DNA of 64,000 nucleotides, taken from the NCBI GenBank assembly GCA_034231615.1, contig CM067310.1:2958510-3022509 (forward strand), read 5' to 3'. This document shows, piece by piece, positions 11,940-24,179 of the stretch. The notes below the pieces were generated by a model, which saw only the letters and a program-made list of their open reading frames with translations, searched no databases and had not been told where the DNA came from. The number at the start of each line of letters is the position of its first letter. Position 1 is the stretch's first letter. A program made the translations under genes and the position numbers. Source of the stretch: Meghimatium bilineatum. Its lineage: Eukaryota > Mollusca > Gastropoda > Stylommatophora > Philomycidae.

Positions 11940-12671
11940 TGTGGAGATTATTTCCAGATCTTGTACACTGATTGTGTCTATAACAAAGCCAGCCAATAAC
12001 TAAAAGCCGGCACTGGTGTCAAAAGTTGTTAGACAAACTCCGTAATCAGCTTAACACCCAGTCTCACTAAGAACGTTTACCAAGAGATCCGTCTGCACTG
12101 TAACCCTTGAGGGAAAAATGCATGCAGGAAGAAGGACGTGATTTACATTTGGTTTACACTGTTTGATGTATCTGGCTACACTTTACACACACATTCACTC
12201 TCACAGACTTACATCCACCCACATATACCACCACTCGTACGCTGGTCACGTGAGATTTTTGTTCCATTTGCCGTCATGTCTTAGAAGTTCAAATATATAT
12301 TTTTTGTTCAGGTTCTAAAAAAAGCCTGACCAAGTTTATATGACAAGCAGAGATCCCGGGGGCTAGGAACCGGATTGTAGATTTACATCCTTAAGCTTCA
12401 ATTGAAAAGGCTCTAGCTTTTTCACTTTGCAAATAACGGCTGTCTAAGGTAAATACGGAATTCTACTGAGGTCTATGACAAGAGGGAGGAATGTAGGTAA
12501 GAACAGACGTGTCGATTTGTCATGATTTATCCGTATCAATAATAATGTTTAAGATTTGAACACAGCTGACGCATCTTCTAGGGGTCGATATCGTGATAAA
12601 CTTGCCTGTTTGGATTATGAGAATAATTTGATACGATATTTCCGAGTTCGTATATTTTTAAAATTAAGTCC
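11940..12671. other. 5' flank of the serine-protease homologue
   Basis: Would hold the minus-strand promoter and 5' UTR. I cannot point to a convincing core promoter element. Confidence 0.4.
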
Positions 12672-13048
12672 GAAAAGAAGTAACATGTCATGAATGTGAA
12701 TAGAAGCGAAGTAACATTTCATGAATGTGGTTAGATGTTAAGTAACATGTCATGAATGTGAATAGAAGTGAAGTAACATTTCATGAATGTGGTTAGATGT
12801 TAAGTAACATGTCATGAATGTGAATAGAAGCGAAGTAACATTTCATGAATGTGGTTAGATGTTAAGTAACATGTCATGAATGTGAATAGAAGCGAAATAA
12901 CATTTCATGAATGTGGTTAGATGTTAAGTAACATGTAATGAATGTGAATAGAAGCGAAGTAACATTTCATGAATGTGGTTAGATGTGAAGTAACATGTCA
13001 TGAATGTGAATAGAAGCGAAGTAACATTTCATGAATGTGGTTAGATGT
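12672..13048. repeat. Minisatellite, about 62-bp dimeric unit
   Basis: Alternating halves AAGTAACATGTCATGAATG and AAGTAACATTTCATGAATG with different spacers, about six dimers. Confidence 0.95.
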
Positions 13049-13085
13049 AATCTAGGATGGTTGAGTATGTGACTGGCTTACGCTA

Positions 13086-14800
13086 GGGTGAACATCCGTT
13101 CCATTTTTTCTGGGAATGTCCCCTTCTTGGGCTGTTGTCTCATTGCCCCAATGAAACTCAAAGGGGACGTTAAATTGTCCCTTTTCCAATTTAAGTCACA
13201 TTTTATTCCCTTATTTATAAGTGGGACATGACCGCAGCAGCTTTTGAAGCTTTATTCGTTATAAATTTTTCCATTTTTATCTTATATATCAATCAAATAT
13301 TTGTACAAAATGGGAGATTACCCTCTGTTATATAAAACATATTTCCCGACAGTTACCATTCGTTACACGATGTTTACATAGTACTTTTCTGAAGTCAATA
13401 AAGTTTTAGGCGCTAAGTATCCTGCATGATGCCGAAAAGAAAGTGCAGTTTCAGTAGAAACATCAAAGAAGAATATCACTTCTTTAAAGAAGACGACACA
13501 CTAGGCAAGGTGCAATGTACCGTGTGTTATTTCGTGTTTTCCATTGACAATGTAGGTTGTTATAATGTAAAACAGCACTTGAATATGCAGAAACACAAAA
13601 TGGCAATAGCTGCTAGCAGTTCAAGCCACGGTGTTGCATCATTTTTTACAAGAGGTGAGACAGGGCAGTTAACTGATGAAAGCAAGCGTCTAATAGTCCA
13701 AGAAGTTCTGTTTGCATTTCAGGCAGTGAAACATAACCTTTTTTATGAGATCAATGGATTGCACGTTTACGATTGTTAGAAATTTATTTGAAAATAAGTG
13801 TACATGTGGGCGAGCGAAGTGCAAATCAATTTTAGTAAATGTCCTATCACCTTTTTCAATGTGAGAAATAGACATAGAATTGAAAGAAGCTTAATATATT
13901 TCAGTTATGGTGGACACATCAAACCATAGGGGGGAGGGGGGATTTGAAGTTGATACCGGCCGGTTCTTGTTAGGTATTTTATTCCGGATAATGGTATTCG
14001 AATCAAGGTGATTGAGTTTCAGAGCATAACTGGGGAAACAGCGGAACTGTTCGCAGATCACATCTTGAGCATTTTGCAGTAACATCAATTGACAGAAAAT
14101 GTTATTGCATTTTTCTGGTGATAGTTGTAACAACACCTTTGGTGGATATTTCTTCTTCTTCTTCTGCGTTCGTTCTCAAACTCCTGCAGATTAGCAGGAT
14201 GTGGTCCGGAGAACGGAATTCGTTCTGTCATGGTTTACAGTATTGCTGCGATATCTGCGCCTTTCGACTTGACACATCCGACTTCAGCACGGCTGTGGGT
14301 CACTGACCCTATATGGAATGGGACAGCCAACTCCATCCCATAACCTCCTTAGTCGCCTTTTAGAACATGCGTGGAAGATAAACAGTGTTGCTATTCTTTG
14401 CTCCCCTTTCAGGCCCCGGCAGCACACGGGCACAACACAAAAGAGCGGGTTCCAACAATGTACTTGCAAGACTCAATAAAGTCTTAAAAAACAACATTCA
14501 TGGTATTGGTTGTGCTGCTCACATTGTCCACAATGGTGTTCAGACAAGTACTGATATGTTGCCAGTCGACATTTAAACAATTGTGAACAAAGTCTTGCAG
14601 TATTTTCATATTTACTCAGTGAGAGTAGAGGAGTTGAAGAATTTCTGTGAATTTGTAGAAATAGAATTCAAACGTGTTCTTGGCATTTTTTTCTCTGAAT
14701 TTTTTGTTAACATGAAGCAATTAAAAAAAAAGAGAATTGCATTATTTGTATACACTGAAATACATACACTTGTAAAACATTGAATAAAGTAACTTATACT
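13086..14800 (+). pseudogene. hAT-type transposase remnant (BED finger, ZBED/SCAND3-like), split by a SINE
   Basis: The 5' end CTAGGGTGAACATCCG resembles hAT termini. 13426-13779 encodes a BED zinc finger: VQCTVCYFVFS...HLNMQKHK gives the C-x2-C...H-x4-H ligands. After a stop, 13955-14140 reads VIEFQSITGETAELFADHIL and a degenerate NNTFGG. After the SINE, 14430-14750 reads GSNNVLARLNKVLKNNIHGI, GCAAHIVHNGVQT and FCEFVEIEFKRVLG. Order and motifs match hAT transposases, and stops and the insertion make it non-functional. Confidence 0.85.
14148..14440 (-). mobile_element. SINE-1 copy, inserted in the hAT remnant
   Basis: About 290 bp, tail (GAA)n on the minus strand. Contains the family blocks GCAGGATGTGGTCCGGAGAA, CTGCGATATCTGCGCCTTTC and CCATAACCTCCTTAGTCGCC. 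Confidence 0.9.
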
Positions 14801-14814
14801 GCACATGAATATCC

Positions 14815-15290
14815 CATATTTTGCTATGGATGTCAGACATGGACGCTAACTAAATAACAAGAGAGAGAGATTACTACATGTGAAATGAGATGTCTTAGAA
14901 AGCAACAAACAGAACAAGAAAAAAATCATATGAGGAATGATGAGATTACAAAAACTGTTTGAATAAGATTTGTTTTTAAATATGTTGAAAAACAGAAATT
15001 TAACTGGTTCGGTCACTTAGTGAGAATAAATCCTTATTGGTCAGCAAGAAGAACATACAGAGTGAAAATGGAAACAGCAAATTGCAGATCAAGACCAAGA
15101 AGAAGGTGGCTTGAAGGAGTTATCTACATTCTGAGTCTCACAATACTACTGTATACCAAGCGACCATACCGTAGCCTGAAAAGCGATTGTCAATCAATCG
15201 GGCGACGCCTTACAGCACAAGCAGAGAAAAGACAATTGACAGACATCATTCAATACATATTCAGGTGAGAAATAAACAGGGAATAAATCT
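14815..15290 (+). mobile_element. LINE 3' end fragment
   Basis: The plus strand reads CYGCQTWTLTK, then EKQKFNWFGHLVRINPYWSA and RSRPRRRWLEGV in different frames, ending with RRLTAQAEKRQLT. Decayed. Confidence 0.8.
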
Positions 15291-15544
15291 GATATGCAGA
15301 CATCTTACCTGAAACCAAAGCTGTTTCTTTAATCTTAGAAATATCTCATTGAATGTTATGTTTCCACCAAGAAACATGTAAGTGGGAGAAAGTAGGCCTA
15401 CAAGGTGTGTTTGCAAATCTAAAGAGTTTCAGAGGTCAAGCTGAGAATTTGCTATTTGTTTTTTTAAGGTTAGACATGCCGACCTTTTTTTGTGTAGCGA
15501 TATGTGTCTCCATTGAGTGGGAGTCACAATGATGACCGTTTTGT
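15291..15544. other. Nothing recognised
   Basis: Short unique stretch between a LINE end and a repeat array. Confidence 0.4.
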
Positions 15545-15765
15545 TAATGTTGTCAGAGTCATAATAGTGTTTTAATGTTGTCAGTCACAATGATGTTTTA
15601 ATGTTGTCAGTCACAACGATGTTTTAATGTTGTCAGTCACAACGATGTTTTAATGTTGTCAGTCACAATGATGTTTTAATGGTGTTAGTGTCGCAATGAT
15701 GACAGATTTGTTGATCTGGTGAGAGTCATAATGATGGCAGTTTTATTAATGTTGTGAGTGTCATA
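15545..15765. repeat. Minisatellite, 26-bp unit
   Basis: Copies of TTTTAATGTTGTCAGTCACA with diverged flanks. Confidence 0.93.
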
Positions 15766-15787
15766 ATGATGTTTTAATATTGTTAGA

Positions 15788-15885
15788 GTGATGCCGCTGA
15801 ATACGGATGTGTCGGGCCATTTGTGCAAATAAAACAGCGACATAACACATTTCCATTTTCTGAACTACATATCTAAAGATATACT
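15788..15885 (+). mobile_element. SINE-2 fragment
   Basis: Matches the family block GGATGTGTCGGGCCATT then AAATAAAACAGCGAC; truncated before the tail. Confidence 0.75.
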
Positions 15886-16117
15886 GACGATACAGTTCTG
15901 ACTGAAGGGAGCAAACATGCACTTCAAGCCCTGCTAGATCTGGTAGTACAGGAAAGTGAAAACAAAGGCCCCAGTCTAAACAACAACAAGAAAACAGAAT
16001 AAATGGTTGTTTGAAATAAATACATGTTTGAAAGAAATACATGTTTGAAAGAAATACACGCTGTACAAATTAGTATTACTATCAATGATGCAAAATATAC
16101 ATACTAGGAATGTACAT

Positions 16118-16362
16118 ACCTGTGCAGTGTTGTTGTGGTCTGTGTATCGTTGTGCAGTGTTGTTGTTGTCGAGGTCTGTGTATCGTTGTGCAGTGTTGTT
16201 GTGGTCTGTGTATCGTTGTGCAGTGTTGTTGTTGTTGTGGTCTGTGTATCGTTGTGCAGTGTTGTTGTTATCGTGGTATCTGTATCGTTGTGCACTGTTG
16301 TTGTTATTGTGGTCTGTGTATCGTTGTGCACTGTTGTTGTTATTGTGGTCTGTGTATCGTTC
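16118..16362. repeat. Minisatellite, about 30-39 bp unit
   Basis: Units built from GTGTATCGTTGTGCAGTGTT and GTTGTTGTGGTC. Open in several frames on both strands because stop codons are absent from the unit; not coding. Confidence 0.93.
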
Positions 16363-16435
16363 GCTTCGCTTTCTGCTCAATGAGCGTTAGCATCTATATG
16401 TTTCTGACATTAAATTCTGTGAGTCTTAACAGTGA

Positions 16436-16506
16436 CAAACCTTCCAGACAAACCTTCCAGACAAACCTTCCAGACAAACCTTCTAGACAAACCTTCCAGA
16501 CAAACT
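16436..16506. repeat. 13-bp tandem repeat
   Basis: Five copies of CAAACCTTCCAGA. Confidence 0.95.
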
Positions 16507-16539
16507 AGTATGCTACATTATATTTCTTCTTGATCATAT

Positions 16540-16985
16540 TATTGTCTCAAATATGTGCCACCAAGATCTAGTATTAATATCAATTATGAACCACGAAGAT
16601 GTTGTATTAATAACAAAGATTGACCACCAATATGTAGTACTAGGATTAACGAAGGACCACCAAGATGTTAAATTAAGAACAATGATGTAGTTTTAAGAAT
16701 ATGTATGTAGTTTTAAGAATAATGATGGACAACCAAAATGTAGTATTACTCTCAATAATGGACCACCAAAATGTAATTTTGAGTACAATTATCGACCACC
16801 AAGATCTAGTTTTAAGATAGTGATGTACCAGCAAGATGTGGTATTACTATCAAATATTGACAACCAAGATGTAGTATTAAGATCGTTGGTGGTTGGTTGT
16901 TGATCCAGCGGTCCATGGGCTCATGCCCTTTGACCAAATAGTATTAAGATCCGTGACGGACAACCAGAATGTAGTATCAATATGA
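16540..16985. repeat. Degenerate tandem repeat
   Basis: Diverged copies of GACCACCAAGATGTAGTATT with variable spacing, interrupted at 16891-16936 by a conserved 45-bp motif also present at 48004. Confidence 0.7.
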
Positions 16986-16999
16986 CTGACGCAAAATGA

Positions 17000-17580
17000 A
17001 ATCAAGTGGATAAATTCAAATATCCTGGCACCATTTTAACATCAGATAGCCGGTACCCAAATGAGATAAACAGTAAGGTAATACAAGTCAAATCAGCATA
17101 AGATAATCAGAAATATTCTACCCAATGGGGTACTATCAATGCTAATGCGAATTCGAGTGCTAGAATGTTATATCGAACTAATTATTCTTCATAAATGTGA
17201 AAAATGGACGGTTAAACAAAAGAGCTCAAAATGAACTGGAGGCAATTGATGTGGTTTTCGAAGATTGCTGAAATTGACATGGTCAACCAAGACAACAAAT
17301 GTAGAGGTCCCCAGAGATGATGGTGTAAAAATGACATGGTCAACGAAGACAACTAATGTAGAGGTCCTCAGAGATGCTGGTGTAAAAATGACATGGTCAA
17401 CGAAGACAACTAATGTGGAGGTCCTCAGAGATGCTGGTATAAAAATACTAAATCTATAGCAAAAATTAGAAGCATACAGTCAGGATTTTTAAGGGCATGT
17501 GATGAAAAGGGTAAAATTCTATTAACCGCCGGAAAGATCAAGGGAAAAAGAGACAGCGGAAGACGAAGATTGAAGTTGCT
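17000..17580 (+). mobile_element. LINE RT C-terminal fragment with internal triplication
   Basis: The plus strand reads degenerate FKYPGTILTSDSRYPNEI-type and MLMRIRVLECYIE-type RT C-terminal sequence, then three tandem copies (17265-17455) of a block translating TWSTKTTNVEVLRDAG, the usual SWTDRVTNEEVLRRAG region of such LINEs. Confidence 0.82.
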
Positions 17581-17689
17581 GGGTGAGTTATCACTGTGGA
17601 CATATTACACTTTCGATTGGAAGAATTCTTATGTTGATATAAATAAAAAAAAAAAACATGAATGTCATTGGAGTATGACTTATAGGAGT

Positions 17690-18470
17690 CTTTTCGGCCA
17701 GAAGACATTAGGTTTACTGACTTGTATAAGTCTCCTCGGCTGGAATTACTTAATATTCATTATTTTATTATTATTATATGAGATGTGGATATATGAGATG
17801 TGGATATATGAGATGTGGATATATAGAAGAATAGGAAGATATCGGCTGTGTGTTGTCGGGGCCAGAAAGGGGAGCACAGAATAGCAACACTGTTTACCTT
17901 CCATGCATGTCGTACGAGACGACTATGGAGGTTATAGGATGGAGTTGGCTGTCTCATCCCATATAGGGCCAGTGGCCCAAAGCCATGCTGAAGCCGGATG
18001 TGCCAGGCCGAAAGGCGCAGATATCGCAGTAATGCTATAAGCTATGACACAACGCATTCCGTTCTCCGGACTACATCCTGCTGATCTGCAGGAGGGTGAG
18101 AACGAACGCAGAAGAAGAAGAAGAAAAAGAAGAAGGAAGAAATTATTGGAAAAAGAAGAAAACGAATAAAGAAGTTCTAACAACACTTCGTTTGAAAACA
18201 AGAACTAATAAAGAAAATAAAATTCAAAAAATATTTTGTATATATTAAAAGACATGATTAAGACCTTACTTGAGAGTAGAGCTGATGGGCAGGTGAGCAA
18301 GATAGGAAGGTGAGCAAGATGGGAAGGTGAGCAAGATGTAGGCAGAGATACAAATGGGAGAGAAACGTCATGACATGGACAAGTTATAGTCTAGGAAAGT
18401 GCACCGATAGAGCAAGAGTCAGATGATTTTGCAAGATCTGCTGCTGCCAACCGTCGTTGCGAACGGTACT
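17690..18470 (+). mobile_element. LINE 3' end interrupted by SINE-1
   Basis: A MWIYRRIGR segment (with a 15-bp block repeated three times at 17778-17823) is cut by a SINE at 17845. LINE sequence (KRIKKF*QHF, KIQKIFCIY-type) resumes after 18130 and continues to a 3' region. Confidence 0.78.
17845..18130 (+). mobile_element. SINE-1 copy
   Basis: From GTGTGTTGTCGGGGCC through ATGCTGAAGCCGGATGTG to (GAA)n at 18110-18130. Confidence 0.9.
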
Positions 18471-18565
18471 TGATGCTGATTATTCTGTGTTTTCTTAGTA
18501 TTGTATGTGTGTTCTGACGAAGATTTTAGATCGAAACGTCAATTCTTGCTTATTTTTTAAATTAT

Positions 18566-18850
18566 CTTCTTCTTCTTCTTCTTCTGCGTTCGTTCTCAAA
18601 CTCCTGCAGATTAGCAGGATGTAGTCCGGAGAAAGGAATGCGTTGTGCCATGGTTTACAACATTACTGCGATATCTGCGCCTTTTGGCTTGACACATCCG
18701 ACTTCAGCATGGCTTTGGGTCACTGACCCTATATGGGATGGGACAGCCAACTCCATCCCATAACCTCCTTAGTCGCTTTTTACGACATGCGTGGAAGGTA
18801 AACAGTGCTGCTATTCTTTGCTCCTATTTCGGGCCTCGGCAACACATGGA
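18566..18850 (-). mobile_element. SINE-1 copy
   Basis: (TTC)n at 18566-18585, then the family blocks in reverse orientation through CATAACCTCCTTAGTCGC to the 5' end near 18850. Confidence 0.92.
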
Positions 18851-19744
18851 CGAAATTTTAAATTATAATTGTTCCTATTATCGTTTTAGTAGTAGAAGAA
18901 AGTTTTTGTAACATGTATTTACCCATTTACCCATTTACTACATGAACTTCTGGTAATATTGTGGTAACATTGTGTCAAAATTGAGATCAGATTAACATCA
19001 CTGCATAAGAGAGTTGCACAAAAAAGGCATCATTGCCAGCCTCTATCCCTCCAGACTTGGCCACGCCAGCAGATGAGCGGGAAAATTACACAGATTTGTA
19101 ATGTCAAAACATTCTGCGTGAAGGTACCGCCGTACTCAGAGAACGTGAGAATGAGATAGAAAGAAAGAGCGATTGAGAAAACCAATGAAAATTACCCGTG
19201 ATTATTTCTGATCTGGACGTTGGCCTGCCAAGTTCAATATGGGAGGCTTCTAATCGTAAATACGCGGGACTATTGATTTTATGTTCAAGTAGCCATCATG
19301 GTCCTTGTAGTACTGATTCTTAACGGTACGTACTCGTGTTACATTTTTGTGTCGAGGAATTAACACGTCTGTGTAGTGTGTTGTAGTTGTGTGTGTATCG
19401 ATCGAACGGTCAATATACACAGTAACTTAATGATGTTTATTGTATTTTGTCTATTGTGTACTGTTTTTTTTCCTCTCAGGTGAATGATGGTTAATAGTAT
19501 CCACACTTGCCGTTCAGGCGTCGTTCCAAGTCCAGTAGTTACATCCAAGTCCACTTCCAAGTTTCTCATTAGAAGTTCGGGAATGTTCTTGTTAGGACAA
19601 TCCATAAATTATTTCAACAAAAGGAAAGGGGGGAGGGGGCATATTTAGGGTCTTTAAAAGTGTAGTAGTTGTTGACAAGGCGGGGAGTGGTGGGGGTTGG
19701 ACAAACGTTGACGTCAGCAAAATGGTTTTGTAGACAGAAATCAA
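18851..19744. other. Intergenic, nothing recognised
   Basis: No array or conserved ORF; G-rich stretches near 19620-19700. Confidence 0.4.
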
Positions 19745-20070
19745 TCAATCAATAAACCCGTAACCCTTCAGGGTCGTAGGGATATCACATTGGAAGTCTC
19801 AGCACACAGAGTCCTCCAGCGAATTCTATCCTCAGCGATGCGGATGAGTTTGGAAATATCTTGCCCTGTCCATTCCTTGATGTTGTCTGTCCATGTCTTT
19901 ATTTGTCCTCCTCTGTTTCTTCCACCCTCGACAGTTTCCTGCAGTATTGTTTTTGACAAGGAATCGTGCCTGCATACATGTCCGAACCATGCTAGTTTTC
20001 GTCGTTTCACTATTGAAAGCAATGGCTCCTGAACACCTGCACACATCTCTACTTTATTTCTTACGTACAC
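19745..20070 (-). mobile_element. RTE-like LINE 3' end
   Basis: Clean minus-strand frame with KRRKLAWFGHVCRHDSLSKT, ILQETVEGGRNRGGQIKTW and DRIRWRTLCAETS, then a stop and an (AATC)n 3' tail at 19740-19752. Confidence 0.9.
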
Positions 20071-20329
20071 ATTGGTCTTATGTTCCCTATAGGAAATTCG
20101 TAGAATTCATCTGTAGCATTTGTACTCGCAAGCCCGTAGACAGAAATAAAATTATGTAAATGTGAAAATATTTTCTAATACTGAAAAAAAAATATGGCGT
20201 TGTGTCGCACTTTTCCCAAAACATTTCTGGACAACACCTCAATCTGTGATGAAGCATGACCTTCTCCAGTAAAGACATTTCAGCATAATTAATTAGACCT
20301 TCATTCGTAACGTTTTTGATTATTATCGT

Positions 20330-20460
20330 TATTTTGATTGGTCCCTAATTATATACTTACAGTCGCCTTAGCTATCTTTGGCATGAGATTCTAAGTTTGC
20401 AAATAATGACTAGCGGATAACACGAGAATAATCAGGAAAAGGTACGAATAAAAGCCTAAT
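20330..20460 (+). repeat. Unclassified interspersed repeat R2, copy 1
   Basis: GTCGCCTTAGCTATCTTTGG and GGCATGAGATTCTAAG match the complement of 24180-24300 in order. Confidence 0.6.
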
Positions 20461-20589
20461 TAATTCTGCAAACAGGTCTTGTATACTACCCACGGCTCAG
20501 GTGAAGTAAACGAGTGTAGTCCTGGTCGCTGAATGCAAACACCATTACTTGGCTGATTCGTAACTCACGCCAATAGAAGACATACAAAC

Positions 20590-21055
20590 ATAATCAAAAC
20601 ATACCTTCATAACATGTTCTGCAGTGCTATATAACCCCTATACTAACATATGGGTGCGAGTCTTGGACAAGAAACAGAATGGAAAGTGGGAAATTAGAGG
20701 CAACAGAGATGTGGTTCTACAGAAGAATGCTGGGAATACCATGGACTGCCAGATAAACTAATGTAGAGGTATTGAAAGAGTCAAATGCGAAACGGACCTT
20801 AATCAACAATATAAGAAAAAGGCAATCTTCTTTTTTTGGCCACTTCATGAGACAGGCAGGTTTAGAGAACACAGTCACAACAGGCAAAATTGAAGGCAAC
20901 AGAGACAGAGGGCGACAACGTGAGAAAATATTAGACAGTTTGACAACCTGTCACGGCAAGGAAACAACAACGACTTTGATATATAATACTGTGAACAGAT
21001 AGCTGTGGAGAACCATGACCGCCTACACCAGTCGGCATGGCACCTGATGATGATG
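20590..21055 (+). mobile_element. RTE-like LINE 3' end
   Basis: The plus strand reads PILTYGCESWTRNR, MWFYRRMLGIPWTAR*TNVE and RQSSFFGHFMRQAGLENTVT, ends at the HGT-stop common to RTE elements, and has a (GATGAT)n tail. Confidence 0.9.
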
Positions 21056-21884
21056 ACCTTCATAAGTGAGGTTTGTATTATTTTCTCGATTATCATTGGT
21101 CACTGTATATACTTTGTGTTGGATGACAATACCGACTAGCGAAATGCACGGAAATAATAATTTTTTTTTTTTTAAATCGTATAAAGGCTTATTTTGATCT
21201 TGATGTTCTTCCAATGGTGAGGGTCGAGGTTGATGAGATTAGTCATTGGTCAATTTGGGTTTATTCTGTGTCTCGGGGCAAGATAAATCACGGGGAAATT
21301 GGAATCAGTTTAAGATATGTGACTCGAGTTTAGTGTGTTGGAGTATTCTAAACACTTAAGAGGTTTTTGCAGTATATTTGATGGTAAAATATCATGAGTC
21401 CATGGACCGCTAGATCGAGCCAGTCTGTAGAATAAAAGACCTTCCAAAAGAATTAATTAGGACCCTTTTTTTCTTTATTCGAGACGGTCATGAATCAACA
21501 TTATATATATTTATTTTGTTTGTGTTAGTTACCAATTTGTTTCTGAGGATCCCTGTGGCGAAGTTGTTAAGTCATTTCACATGTGTTCGCAATGTTCGAC
21601 ACTGGTCTGAGATGTCTTGTTTCCAAGTGCAATTTTCTGTGTTCCCCGTTGATTATCCTTTGAAGACAACGGATTATATCTGAGAGTGGTACTTTTGACA
21701 TGCGACGTATCGCTCCCTGTGGAGAATTGGAGTACAATGACTATTACGAAGTCAGCTGTTATGAATTGTGAGTAGACGAGTGATGTTCCAGTCAACTAAG
21801 TAGATAATTATTTATATAATGTATAAATAACGTAAAAATAACATAATTTAAATTATATACATTTCTTTGTGTAAACACATAATT
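21056..21884. other. Intergenic, nothing recognised
   Basis: Unique sequence; T-run at 21164. No convincing coding exon. Confidence 0.4.
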
Positions 21885-22312
21885 AGTATGGTGTCTATTA
21901 CCTATATCAGAGCAATCAGTATGGTGGTTATTGCATCATTATGGTGTCTATTGCGTCAGTATGGTGTCTATTACTCCAGTATGGTATCTATTGCGTCAGT
22001 ATGGTGTCTATTACCTATATCAGAGCAATCAGTATGGTGGTTATTGCATCATTATGGTGTCTATTGCGTCAGTATGGTGTCTATTACGCCAGTATGGTAT
22101 CTATTGCGTCAGTATGGTGTCTATTACCTATATCAGAGCAATCAGTATGGTGGTTATTGCATCATTATGGTGTCTATTGCGTCAGTATGGTGTAAATTGT
22201 GTCAGTATGGTGTAAAATTGTGTCAGTATGGTGTCTATTGTGTCAGTATGACATCTATTGCGTCAGTATAGTGTCTATTGCGTCAGTATGGTGTCTATTA
22301 CCTATATCAAAA
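21885..22312. repeat. Compound minisatellite
   Basis: 18-bp core GTCAGTATGGTGTCTATT combined with a longer unit containing ACCTATATCAGAGCAATCAG, giving a higher-order period near 114 bp. Confidence 0.94.
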
Positions 22313-22316
22313 CATA

Positions 22317-22500
22317 CAGTGGAATCCCTCTAAAGCGCATTCTTTTATAACACATTTTCCTATATAACAAATATAACAACACTTTTAAAAATCTCCAGTT
22401 ATCTTTATTCTATATTGTTTGTACTGTAGACATATATAGCGAATTTCTGCTATTACATATCTTTTCGGTCCGGACCATGTTGTTATAATGGGATTCCACT
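22317..22500. mobile_element. Pogo/Tigger-like MITE, copy 1
   Basis: Begins TA-CAGTGGAATCCC and ends GGGATTCCACT, inverted ends of 11 bases. Internal ATATAACAA/TTGTTATAA blocks; about 184 bp, no ORF. Confidence 0.75.
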
Positions 22501-23057
22501 ATGACATTAAACCCGGATACAACGACAGCTTTACGTGTGTGATAATCCAGTTTCTCCATGCAAACCTCATCACCGTTAAAAAAAGAAAGAGATTGTTTTG
22601 TTTTCACATAAATTGTAGCCACGAAATGAGACATTTCACATTACCAGAGCACAATGTTCTTTCAAGCTTGTTGCACATCTGAAATATTTCATCTTCCCAA
22701 AAGGCAGGAGAATTGTAGTTTTCGTGTCGTTTCTTTTAATTTTAGTCTCAAGACAGGAACATCTGAACCACATATTCACACACGCCTAATGTTAAATATA
22801 TGATGTGTGCTAGGGTTTGCGAAAGTAAGCTTTATAGATTTAACTATTTACACCCGTAATTGTTTTTCAGCCGTTTCGTATTTTCGAAATTGCGATATTA
22901 AAAGTGAGGATTTATTGACGTTAGCGGCACATAGTGTGGGTCTAATTGATGATTTGAGTGTATATGTTAACCACACAGAAGGTGGGTCTAATTGATGATG
23001 TGGCGGCTACACAAGGAAAGTTATGAGGCGCAAAAGTCAATATTATTTTCTTTAATC
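22501..23057. other. Intergenic with a small LINE fragment
   Basis: 22985-23030 resembles the GTGGCGGCTACA...AAGGAAAG stretch of the RNase H LINE at 38095-38857. Nothing else recognised. Confidence 0.4.
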
Positions 23058-23283
23058 TTCATTCTCGAACTCCCACTGGATCTCTCTTGTAGAATGAGAC
23101 ATTCTCGAACTCCCACTGGATCTCTCTTGTAGAATGAGACATTCTCGAACTCCCACTGGATCACTCTTGTAGCAAGACAATGGTGCTACAAGATGTGCAG
23201 TAGGATTTAGTTCAGAGAACGGAAATACGCTGTGTTGCAGTTTTAATTACGCCAATGACCTGCCACATCCAACGTCTGTGGAT
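23058..23283 (-). mobile_element. SINE-2 copy with an internal 40-bp triplication
   Basis: Reverse-orientation SINE-2. The TTCTCGAACTCCCACTGGAT block next to the tail occurs three times at 40-bp spacing before the element continues. Confidence 0.82.
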
Positions 23284-23774
23284 CTTTCTATAATCTTTCT
23301 AAACCAAACTCACAAACTGTTAACAAACTGTTAACAAACTGTTAACAAACGTGATAGTTTTCTACACAATGCTCATCTTTGCTTGCCAAGAATGGGCATC
23401 ACTCAAATTATAATCAAGTATTGTTAACTGAGACTTGACCAAACCAAAGCCTGAGGCGTTAACATATAATGAAGCTAATTTTGATCTTATTTATAGCTAA
23501 CTATACAACATGGCTTCAAATTTGATATTTGCAAATGCATACTTCAGCAAAAGAGGGAATTTGGGGGGGGGGGGAAGAGGTAGCAAGTTCTGTAGAAATA
23601 TTTTTACCCCATGGCAAGCAATTATAGAAACTTTGTTTCTCTGATAATATTCGTACATCTAAAAATATCGCACAGATTTTAGTGTTTTTCTTGTTAAAAG
23701 AAGAACATGTGTATTTCATTTTCTTTTTAAACTGCTAATTGGCAAAAAGTATTCATCTTGTTTTGTTTTTGGTT

Positions 23775-24080
23775 TTTCTTTTGCATGAAGAGTGTGTCAC
23801 GTGATACACTATTTATTGGCACATGTTGTCACGTGATACACTATTTATTGACACATGTTGTCACGTGATACACTATTTATTTACACATGTTGTCACGTGA
23901 TGCACTATTTATTGACACATGTCACGTGATGCACTATTAATTGACACATGTTGTCACGTGATGCACTATTTATTGACACATGTTGTCACGTGATGCACTA
24001 TTTATTGACACATGTTGTCACGTGATACACTATTTATTGACACATGATGTCACGTGATACACTATTTATTGACACATGTT
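23775..24080. repeat. Minisatellite, 32-bp unit carrying CACGTG
   Basis: About nine copies of GTCACGTGATACACTATTTA plus TTGACACATGTT. Each unit has the palindromic E-box CACGTG. Confidence 0.95.
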
Positions 24081-24179
24081 GGAAATGTATAGAGTAGAAG
24101 TAAAAAGGTCACGTGAACGGAATGTTGAAACAGCGTCATTGTTTGCGTTTTTCCCCCATCACGGTTTCCAACAGAAGAC

